Shown here piece by piece: positions 6,431 through 13,213 of a DNA stretch of 16,812 nt (within the stretch, counting starts at the first letter, position 1; the number at the start of each line of letters is the position of its first letter). Origin of the DNA: Parvularcula sp964484475 (GTDB lineage: Bacteria; Pseudomonadota; Alphaproteobacteria; Caulobacterales; Parvularculaceae); assembly GCA_964484475.1 (NCBI GenBank), contig CAZAFU010000056.1, forward strand, positions 1 through 16,812, written 5' to 3'. A program made the translations under genes and the position numbers. A model generated the notes under the pieces. That model searched no databases. It was not told the origin of the DNA and saw only the letters and a program-made list of their open reading frames with translations.

Positions 6431-8149
6431 ATGAGCATCACCCGCCGCTCGGCACTGCTTGCCGGGAGCGCCGGCCTCGGCGCCTGCGTTTCCCGTCCCG
6501 GTCTCGGCCGCTACTCCTCCGAAGGCCCCGCGGGGGCGGGAACCTTTTCCTGCGGTGTCGCGAGCGGGGATCCCCTGAGCGAATCGGTCGTGCTCTGGAC
6601 GCGGATCGGCGGGGTCGATGGCGGCGCCGTTCCCGTGGTGGCCGAGATCGCGGAGGACGAGAGCTTCGATCGAATCCTCTGGCAGGGCCGGACGGAGACC
6701 GACGGCTCCCGGGACTACACGGTCAAGCTGGTCGCCGGCGGCCTCGAGCCGGGGCGGCGTTACGCATACCGCTTCAGGGTTTTCGACCAGACGAGCCCGA
6801 CCGGTTTCACCCGGACCCTGCCTGAACGCACCGAGCGCGCGAGGTTCGCCGTCGCGAGCTGTTCGAATTATCCCTTCGGCTTCTTCAATGCCTACGACCA
6901 TATCGCTAGGCAGCCGGACCTCGACGCGGTCATCCACCTTGGCGACTATATCTACGAATACGGGCCCGAAGGGTATGGGGGCGATGTCGGCGAGGCGATC
7001 GGAAGGCCCCATGATCCGCCGCGGGAGCTTTTGGCGCTGGACGACTACCGGCGCCGACACAGGCAGTACAAGACGGACCCCTCCGCCCGTGCGATGCACG
7101 CCGCCCACCCGCTGATCGCCATCTGGGACGACCACGAGACCTCGAACGATGCCTGGCAGAATGGTGCGGAGAATCACCAGCCGGCGAGCGAAGGGGCGTG
7201 GGACGCCCGCCGCCGGGCGGCCATGCAGGCCTATTACGAGTACATGCCGGTGCGTGAAGCGAAGTCTGAAGATCGCCGGGCAAGCTATTATCGATCATAC
7301 AGTTGGGGCGACTTTCTCACTCTGACGGCCATCGAAACACGGCTGACGGCGAGGACCGAACAGATCTCCTATGTCGAGGCCGTCGAACGGCTCAGAACCG
7401 AGGCCGATATCGAGGCTTTCCGGAACGAAGTGCTGGCCGACCCTTCCCGGGAGCTTCTGGGACAGGAACAGGCCGCATTCGTCAACCGCAGCCTGACCGA
7501 GGCGGCACGGCGCGGCTCGACCTGGAAAATGCTGGCGAACCAGATCCTCATGGCACGGGTCTTCGCGCCGGACCTGAACGCCTATGTCCCACCGGAATTC
7601 GTCGACGAGATCGAGCCGAGCTTTCCCGAGGTGCGGGCTTTCCTCAAATGGTCGTCGCTCGGCCTGCCCTACAACACCGACGCGTGGGACGGTTACCCCG
7701 CGGCCCGCGAGCGCTTCTACGCCCAGGCCCAGGGCGCCGGGGTGAGAGACCTCCTCGTCCTCACCGGCGATACCCACCAGTTCTGGGCCAACGAGTTGCG
7801 GCGCGACGACGGGACCGAGATGGGGGTCGAGATCGGCACATCGGGCATCACCTCGCCCGGGCCGGGCGCCTATTTCGGTGACAAGGCGTTCGACTACTCG
7901 CTGCTGTTGCGCAGGGACAATGCCGATGTCCGCTACACCGACGCGGTGAACAACGGCTACGTCCTCCTGAGTCTCGAGGCTGATCGCGGCAACGCGACAT
8001 TCGTCAGCGTGGATACGGTGCGAAGCCCCGACTACCGAGCATTCGCAAGCGCCAGCTTCGATATCGAACAGAAGGACGGCACGTTGCAATTCAGCCGCTC
8101 GAGGGGACTGGGGTTCAAGGAGCGTGTTCTCTTCGGGTCCGGTGCCTGA
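6431..8149 (+). CDS. phoD: PhoD-family alkaline phosphatase/phosphodiesterase, Tat-exported lipoprotein
   Basis: Predicted metal-dependent phosphomonoesterase/diesterase acting outside the inner membrane to release phosphate. The 572-residue product starts with a twin-arginine segment (Arg5-Arg6 in TRRSALL) and a lipobox L16-G17-A18-C19, so it is likely folded before export and then lipid-anchored. The N-terminal PhoD domain shows SGDPLSESVVLWTRI (45-59). The metallophosphatase part shows Cys144 in ASCSNYPFG, the position of the PhoD iron ligand, then HLGDYIYE (169-176), IWDDHE (231-236) and LTGDTHQFW (445-452). The ATG at 6431 has an AAAGG-type site upstream and gives the proper signal; the frame is open to 6254 but that part has no signal. 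No Pho box (CTGTCAT repeats) is visible upstream. Confidence 0.93.
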   Translation: MSITRRSALLAGSAGLGACVSRPGLGRYSSEGPAGAGTFSCGVASGDPLSESVVLWTRIGGVDGGAVPVVAEIAEDESFDRILWQGRTETDGSRDYTVKLVAGGLEPGRRYAYRFRVFDQTSPTGFTRTLPERTERARFAVASCSNYPFGFFNAYDHIARQPDLDAVIHLGDYIYEYGPEGYGGDVGEAIGRPHDPPRELLALDDYRRRHRQYKTDPSARAMHAAHPLIAIWDDHETSNDAWQNGAENHQPASEGAWDARRRAAMQAYYEYMPVREAKSEDRRASYYRSYSWGDFLTLTAIETRLTARTEQISYVEAVERLRTEADIEAFRNEVLADPSRELLGQEQAAFVNRSLTEAARRGSTWKMLANQILMARVFAPDLNAYVPPEFVDEIEPSFPEVRAFLKWSSLGLPYNTDAWDGYPAARERFYAQAQGAGVRDLLVLTGDTHQFWANELRRDDGTEMGVEIGTSGITSPGPGAYFGDKAFDYSLLLRRDNADVRYTDAVNNGYVLLSLEADRGNATFVSVDTVRSPDYRAFASASFDIEQKDGTLQFSRSRGLGFKERVLFGSGA

Positions 8150-8396
8150 GCCAGCCGCCATGCGGCCGGCCAGAGGGCGGACGCATCATCGAGAGCTTCG
8201 GAAGGGCGCTTGCGTCGTGAACGGCTTGGCGGAGACCTCTTCCCGGGCCTGTTGACCCCCGACCGGCTCGTATTGCGAGATCATGTCGCCTGTGTCCGTG
8301 TCGGGCGTGAGCAGCGGAGCGCGCGCCAACGCCTACGACGCAAACCGACACGGGGCCCCGGGCAAGTCCCTTGTCGGTTCAAGCGCCGGGTCCGCC
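8150..8396. other. Intergenic region between convergent phoD and popZ with a stem-loop
   Basis: No convincing gene is present; overlapping short frames look random. It holds an inverted repeat at 8343-8379: AACCGACA (8343-8350) pairs with TGTCGGTT (8372-8379), with an inner GGGG/TCCC helix (one G-U pair) after a single C-T mismatch. There is no T tract on the plus strand and only a short one on the minus strand. It may protect or end the popZ or phoD transcript, which converge here. Confidence 0.45.
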
Positions 8397-9176
8397 TCAC
8401 CCCTCGGCGAGGCGGCGGATTTCCTCATCGATCTTTTTCTCGACGATGCCCGGAAGGTTCTGGTCCAGCCACGCCTTCAGCATCGGACGGAGGAGTTCCT
8501 CCACCATGCCCTCGAGGGTGACGGCAGGTGTCGAAGCGATGCAGACCTGTTTCTTCAGCGACGCGAACTGGGCCGAGACCGCGCCAGCCTGGGCATTGTC
8601 CATCAGCGTCTTGACGATGCGGTCGGTCATGCGATCCGCTTCGTCTCCAGCGGTCGCGGCGGGCTTCGCGTCGGCCTCCTGCTCCGGTTCCGGCTTCTTC
8701 GTCCCGGGTTCCTTTTCGGCCCTGGCATCGGTCGCCGGAGCGGGCGTCTCGGCAGGGGCCGGTTTCGCGGGCTTGTCGCTCTTGGTGTTCACGACCTCGG
8801 CAGTCTTGATTTCAGGCGCTTCGTCGAAGGTATCGTTGAGAACCTTCTCTTCAGAGGTGGCCACGGCATCAGGTTCCATGGTCGCGACGGGCTCTTCCGC
8901 CTCGGCCCTCTTCGGCTCCTCGGGCTTGGTCTCGGTCTTGGGTGCGGGTTCGGCCTTGGCGGGTTCCTGCGCCTTGGGCTGCTGCGACTCGGATTTCGCC
9001 GCGGGTTGGGAGGGCTTCGCCTTCTGGGCGGCCGGCTCGGGCGTCTGCAGCTTCACCGTGTTGGTGTCGCTCGCGAGCCTGCTCTGCTGGCGCGGGGGCT
9101 CTTCCTCCTCGTGAATGATCCGGCGGATCGAAGCGAGGATTTCATCCATGCTCAATTCACTTTGCGCCGCCGCCAT
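8397..9176 (-). CDS. popZ: Polar organizing protein PopZ (DUF2497)
   Basis: Self-assembling cell-pole scaffold of alphaproteobacteria that anchors chromosome origins and recruits signalling proteins. The 259-residue product has the expected three parts: an N-terminal helix MDEILASIRRIIHEEE (10-25), a long disordered linker rich in Pro, Glu, Lys and Ala (about 26-180), and a C-terminal oligomerisation region with LEGMVEELLRPMLKAWLDQNLPGIVEK (221-247, read in two halves: EELLRPML and AWLDQNLP). The linker is longer than in Caulobacter PopZ as I recall it and is rich in Lys as well as Glu. The ATG at 9176 has GAGGTG about 7 bases upstream; the ATG at 9149 is possible but would drop the first nine residues. 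It lies 116 bases after pcm on the same strand. Confidence 0.9.
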   Translation of the reverse strand: MAAAQSELSMDEILASIRRIIHEEEEPPRQQSRLASDTNTVKLQTPEPAAQKAKPSQPAAKSESQQPKAQEPAKAEPAPKTETKPEEPKRAEAEEPVATMEPDAVATSEEKVLNDTFDEAPEIKTAEVVNTKSDKPAKPAPAETPAPATDARAEKEPGTKKPEPEQEADAKPAATAGDEADRMTDRIVKTLMDNAQAGAVSAQFASLKKQVCIASTPAVTLEGMVEELLRPMLKAWLDQNLPGIVEKKIDEEIRRLAEG

Positions 9177-9292
9177 GCTCGCACCTCAGAAGTTCCTACT
9201 ACCGATTTACCATCCTCGTGTTCGATTCCGAGGGCAAGAGCCTGTACACGCGAAAGTGGTAAACACGACCGATTTCCGGGCTTTTTCGGGCT

Positions 9293-9949
9293 TCAGAAGG
9301 TGAATGCCGCCTTCTTTTCGAAGCCCGGGAGGACGTGCGGCGGGTAGCATTCGAAGAGCCGCCGTTCGCCGAAGGCCTCGCCTGAACGCGTGAACAGCAT
9401 GGCATGGCCCACCCGGCCGTCCATCCGGATGGCCACCATGCGTCCGACGTCGTTCTTCAGCTGCCTCAGAAGAGGCTCGAAATTCGTCTCGACCCCGCCG
9501 GCGACCACGATCACGTCGTAGGGCCCCTGTTTCGGGCAGCCCTCCGGCATCGGGTTCTGCATCATCACGGCGTTGTCCGCCCCGACTTCAGCCAGCCGCT
9601 CGCTGGCCTTGGCGACCACGGCCTCGTCCTCTTCCACGCCCACGACGACGCTTGCGAGACGCGAAAGGACCGCCGTGGAATAGCCGTAACCGCAGCCGAT
9701 ATCGAGGACGAGGTCGTCACGCTGCACGTTCGCGGCGTCGACCAGCTTCGAGAACACGCGCGCGGTGACGAGGTAGCGCCCCTCGAAGAGCGGCACGTCC
9801 TTCTCCACATAGGCGAGCCCGCGGCGGTCCGCCGGCACGAATCGCTCGCGCGGCAGCTCGCCCATCGCCGCCTGCAGAGCGAGATCGGTGACGTCGTTGG
9901 GCCGGACCTGGCTGTCGACCATGTGTTTGCGGGCTTTGGCGGTGTCCAC
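9293..9949 (-). CDS. pcm: Divergent protein-L-isoaspartate O-methyltransferase family protein
   Basis: SAM-dependent methyltransferase of 218 residues, related to the Pcm enzymes that repair isoaspartyl residues. The SAM-binding motif VLDIGCGYGYST lies at 81-92, an acidic residue follows at GVEEDEA (104-110), and YDVIVVAGG (144-152) is the next conserved strand. The N-terminus ARKHMVDSQVRPNDVTD is typical of the alphaproteobacterial branch usually found near popZ. The start is a GTG at 9949 with GAGGAG about 8 bases upstream; the frame runs open to 10039, but that extension has no ribosome site or homology I recognise. Where classical Pcm has the substrate-binding QTISQP segment, this protein reads GRYLVTARVFSKL, so isoaspartyl repair activity is doubtful. 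Confidence 0.85.
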   Translation of the reverse strand: MDTAKARKHMVDSQVRPNDVTDLALQAAMGELPRERFVPADRRGLAYVEKDVPLFEGRYLVTARVFSKLVDAANVQRDDLVLDIGCGYGYSTAVLSRLASVVVGVEEDEAVVAKASERLAEVGADNAVMMQNPMPEGCPKQGPYDVIVVAGGVETNFEPLLRQLKNDVGRMVAIRMDGRVGHAMLFTRSGEAFGERRLFECYPPHVLPGFEKKAAFTF

Positions 9950-10088
9950 GCTTGGCGCTCCTCGGGGCTCGTGCTGACTGGCGGCGCTGATAACCGGGAA
10001 AAGGCGATTAGAGAAGACGGACCCGCTTGTTAAGCGCAAAGGGAATGTCTATGGACGCGCTTCGGCCCGCTCGTGGCCGTTTCTGCGA

Positions 10089-10162
10089 GGCGCCATGGCG
10101 GAGTGGTGACGCAGCGGATTGCAAATCCGTGTACCCCGGTTCGATTCCGGGTGGCGCCTCCA
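10089..10162 (+). tRNA. tRNA-Cys (anticodon GCA)
   Basis: The 74-base cloverleaf has acceptor arms GGCGCCA and TGGCGCC, discriminator T, and an encoded CCA at 10160-10162. The anticodon loop TTGCAAA (10119-10125) puts GCA at 10121-10123. The T arm CCCGG-TTCGATT-CCGGG is intact. It stands alone between divergent pcm and the efflux operon. No clear T-rich terminator follows. Confidence 0.97.
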
Positions 10163-10346
10163 ACTCCTTCGCTTCTGGTAACCAGCGGTGCGGCCAGCGC
10201 CCGGTTTAGCGATATCGTTCCAATTTAATGCTGCGTTCCCTGCAGAAAATTCAATCGAGGGGTTGAATCCGGTTCCACATTTTCAATGTTTTTCGATAAA
10301 GGGCCGAAGGGGACATGCCTTGGTAAGGGTCAGACGGAGCCAGCAC
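10163..10346 (+). promoter_or_regulatory. Upstream region of the RND efflux operon with an inverted repeat
   Basis: This 184-base gap is more AT-rich than its surroundings and presumably holds the operon promoter, although I see no clear -35/-10 pair. A perfect inverted repeat ATTCAA (10249-10254) and TTGAAT (10263-10268), with an 8-base spacer, could be a repressor operator; a third TTCAAT copy lies at 10282-10287. The ribosome site GGAG precedes the ATG at 10347. Confidence 0.35.
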
Positions 10347-11933
10347 ATGGGTAGAGCAAAACACTTCGGCGGGCTCGCTGCGGCCACCATCCTGGCGGCA
10401 TGCGCGACGCCGGGCCCGAAGGAGTCGCTCGAGCCCATCGAGGCGGAACTCGATGCCTGGGCGTCGGTCGCCGCCGAGCGGCAGGTGACGCCCGTGACCG
10501 CGAACTGGCTCGCCGAGCTGGGCGATCCGATGGTGAAGGCCATCGTCACCGATGCCGTAAGGAGCAATTTCGACCTCCAGGCCCGGGCGCAGCGGGTGAA
10601 CGCCCAGCGTCAGCGGGCCAGGGTCACGAGGGCGGACCTGCTTCCCACCCTCGGCTTCGGCATCAACGCCGTCAGGGCCCGCAACCCATCGGGCGGCGGT
10701 GTCTTCGTCGACGGCCAGGTGATCGGCGGCGCGGCAGGCACTTCGGGCGGGACTTACACCAACACCTATACCGGCGGCTTCGACCTGCGTTGGGAGCTCG
10801 ATCTCTGGGGTCGGCTCACCGACAGGACCCGTGCGGCCTACCTCGACGCTGCCGCCTTCAATCTCGACTACGCGGCGGCCCAGCTCTCGGTGGCGGGGCG
10901 TGCGGCGCAGGGCCATTACAACCTCACTGCGGCGCGCCTTCTCCGGCAGCTCGCAGAGCGCGACGTGGAGACCGGCGAAGCCAATCTCCGGATCATCGAA
11001 CGGCGCTACAACCGCGGTATTTCCACCAGTCTCGACCTCAGGCTCGCCCGATCCTCCCTCTCCAGCTCCGTGGCGACGCTTCAGCAACGCAAGCAGCAGG
11101 AGATCGAGGCGGCGCGTCAGCTCGAGGTTCTTCTGGGCCAGTACCCCGCCGGGAGCATCGTCACGGCGGAGAACCTTCCCGACCTTCCGCCGCTTCCAGA
11201 GGGCGGCTCACTCGCGCTCGGCTCGCCGCAATCGCTGCTCGACCGGCGTCCCGACGTGATCGCCTCGGAGCGCCGCCTGAAAGCGGCCGGACTGAGGGTG
11301 AGCGAGGCGCGAAAGGCGTTCCTGCCGACCCTGAACCTCTCGGCATCCCTGACCGAGCGGGCCTTTTCCGGTGGACAGCAGCCAATTCGGGACGCGAACG
11401 GCGAAGTGATCGGGATCACCCCCGTCGACAACGCCGATTTCCCCGACCTCTTCGACGTGGACAACCTGGTGAAGCAGTTCATCGCGAGCGCGGCCCAGCC
11501 GCTGTTTCAGGGGGGGCGCCTCATCGCCAATGAACGCGCCGCCAAGGACGAGGCCCGGGGCGTCCTGGCCGATTATGCGAACACCGCGCTGACCGCCTGG
11601 CAGGAGGTCGAGAACGCGATCACCGCCGAAAAGCTGCTCGCTGCGCGCAAGGAAGCCCTCGAAACCGCCTTCAGGGAGGCCGCCGCCGCAGAGGAACTCA
11701 CCGAGCGGCGCTATCTCGCCGGGACTGCCAACATCTTCGACCTGATCAATGCCCAGCAGCGGCGGATCCAGGCCGAAGGCCAGCTCATCGATGCCAAGCG
11801 CGCGCGGCTCAACAACCGCGTCGATCTCTACCTCGCGCTCGGCGCGCCTTATGTTCTAAAGGGTGAGGAGACCCTCGCCACGGCCGATCTGCCTTCCGCG
11901 GAAAGCAGCGACGGCAAGGGAGACGTCATATGA
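10347..11933 (+). CDS. RND efflux outer-membrane factor, NodT/OprM-type lipoprotein
   Basis: TolC-like channel of the outer membrane, 528 residues. The signal peptide ends in lipobox L16-A17-A18-C19, as in OprM/NodT. The two OEP repeats are visible: the first runs from about 65 to 265, with WELDLWGRLTDRTRAAY (149-165) in the expected place, and the second from about 295 to 500, with RRPDVIASERRLKAAGLRVSEA (300-321, split here as RRPDVIASE and LRVSEA) and FQGGRLIANE (387-396). The start ATG at 10347 has GGAG upstream; the frame is open further up but lacks a signal. The TGA stop overlaps the next ATG (ATGA), so it heads a three-gene efflux operon. A poorly conserved insert (350-372) precedes the second strand pair. 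Substrates cannot be told from sequence. Confidence 0.93.
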   Translation: MGRAKHFGGLAAATILAACATPGPKESLEPIEAELDAWASVAAERQVTPVTANWLAELGDPMVKAIVTDAVRSNFDLQARAQRVNAQRQRARVTRADLLPTLGFGINAVRARNPSGGGVFVDGQVIGGAAGTSGGTYTNTYTGGFDLRWELDLWGRLTDRTRAAYLDAAAFNLDYAAAQLSVAGRAAQGHYNLTAARLLRQLAERDVETGEANLRIIERRYNRGISTSLDLRLARSSLSSSVATLQQRKQQEIEAARQLEVLLGQYPAGSIVTAENLPDLPPLPEGGSLALGSPQSLLDRRPDVIASERRLKAAGLRVSEARKAFLPTLNLSASLTERAFSGGQQPIRDANGEVIGITPVDNADFPDLFDVDNLVKQFIASAAQPLFQGGRLIANERAAKDEARGVLADYANTALTAWQEVENAITAEKLLAARKEALETAFREAAAAEELTERRYLAGTANIFDLINAQQRRIQAEGQLIDAKRARLNNRVDLYLALGAPYVLKGEETLATADLPSAESSDGKGDVI

Positions 11934-13213
11934 TACGTAAACTCGTTGTCGTGGGTAGCGCGGTCGGTATCGCTGCTTTCTTCATCGCCATCATCGCCAT
12001 CGGCGGCGCGCTCAGGCCCGAAGTCGAAACCCGCGTCGCACCGCAGGTCGCCCCGATCGTCTTCGTCAAGGAAGTCGAATACGGCCCGATCAACCTGTCT
12101 GTCCGCACACAGGGCGAAGTGCAGCCCCGCAGGGAGATCCAGCTCGCCGCGCAGATCGGTGGGCGGATCGAGAGCGTCTCGGCTTCCTTCGCCAATGGCG
12201 GCGTCTTCAGGCGGGGCGAGACCCTCGTGAAGATCGAGGATGCGGACTACCGCCTCGCGGTGACGCGCGCTCGCGCCCAGGTGGCACAGGCCGAACAGCG
12301 TCTTGCCGTCGAGGAGGCCGAAGCCGCCCTCGCCGCGCGGGACTACGCCGAGCTCTCCGGGCAGGACGCCGGCGACGATCCCTCGCTCCTCGCCCTTCGC
12401 AAGCCCCAGCTCGCCGCGGCGCAGGCCGATCTCGCTTCGGCGAAGGCGAACCTCTCCGATGCCGAGCTGGCCCTCAACCGGACCGCAATCACCGCCCCCT
12501 TCAACGGCCGGGTGCGCGAGACCAGCGCCGATATCGGCCAGTTCGTGAGTCCCGGCACTCCGCTCGGCGAGATCTTCGCGACCGACGTCGCCGAAGTCCG
12601 CCTCCCCCTCACGGACCAGGACCTTGCCAAGCTCGGGCTCGCCTTCGCATTCGAGGCGGAAGGCGACGAGGCTCCGCTGGTGCAGTTCTCGGCCGACGTG
12701 GCCGGGCAGGTCCGCAACTGGGAAGGACGGATCCGCCGGGTCGATGCCGCGATCGACAGCTCCACCCGTCAGATCGCCGCCATCGCCGAGGTCGAAGATC
12801 CCTACGGCACGGGTGCGGACGATGGCTTCCCGCTCGCATTCGGTCTCTTCGTCAACGCCGAGATTCTCGGACAGGACCTGCCGCGGGCCATCGTCGTGCC
12901 GCTCCTGGCCCTCCAGGGTGACGGGACGGTCTTCGTCGTGAATGACGAGGACAAGCTGCTCAAACGCGACGTGACGACCGCGGGCCGTGTGCCCGAGGGC
13001 ATGGTGGTGACGGGCGGGCTCGAGAGCGGAGACCTCCTGGTGGTCAGTCCCGTTACGACCGGCCCGGGCAATCCCGTCCGTCCACTCTATCCTGACGGTA
13101 CGGATGCCAGTCGCGCGCCTGAAGAGATTGACAGCGCCGGCGAAGCCGATCCGGTTCGCACCGGTGCCGCGAACGCGGCGGCGGTCATGGGCCAGCAGGG
13201 GTCGAACCTATGA
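11930..13213 (+). CDS. RND efflux membrane fusion (periplasmic adaptor) protein
   Basis: AcrA/HlyD-type adaptor bridging the permease and the outer-membrane channel, 427 residues. An uncleaved-looking N-terminal membrane segment (about 5-27) replaces the lipobox of AcrA. Barrel-sandwich halves lie at about 66-104 (QLAAQIGGRIESV with GETLVKIED) and 185-215 (AITAPFNGRVRETSADIGQFV), separated by an Ala/Gln/Glu-rich coiled-coil hairpin (105-183). A beta-barrel and membrane-proximal domain follow to about 385, then an acidic disordered tail. It overlaps the genes on both sides by ATGA. Its substrate is unknown. Confidence 0.94.
   Translation: MIRKLVVVGSAVGIAAFFIAIIAIGGALRPEVETRVAPQVAPIVFVKEVEYGPINLSVRTQGEVQPRREIQLAAQIGGRIESVSASFANGGVFRRGETLVKIEDADYRLAVTRARAQVAQAEQRLAVEEAEAALAARDYAELSGQDAGDDPSLLALRKPQLAAAQADLASAKANLSDAELALNRTAITAPFNGRVRETSADIGQFVSPGTPLGEIFATDVAEVRLPLTDQDLAKLGLAFAFEAEGDEAPLVQFSADVAGQVRNWEGRIRRVDAAIDSSTRQIAAIAEVEDPYGTGADDGFPLAFGLFVNAEILGQDLPRAIVVPLLALQGDGTVFVVNDEDKLLKRDVTTAGRVPEGMVVTGGLESGDLLVVSPVTTGPGNPVRPLYPDGTDASRAPEEIDSAGEADPVRTGAANAAAVMGQQGSNL

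Noticed and set aside
9276..9298. CGGGCTT repeats between pcm and popZ that looked like a terminator
   Set aside because: The copies are direct, not inverted, so they cannot form a hairpin.
8283..9347. A 354-residue plus-strand frame rich in Gly, Leu and Arg
   Set aside because: Antisense to popZ; the repetitive look is the reverse of the Pro/Glu/Lys/Ala linker codons. PopZ end motifs and its ribosome site support the minus strand.
10027..10055. Possible promoter for tRNA-Cys (TTGTTA, 17 bases, TATGGA)
   Set aside because: Spacing and position are suitable, but the -10 matches only three of six consensus bases and the -35 overlaps a small CGCTT/AAGCG hairpin, so I do not call it.
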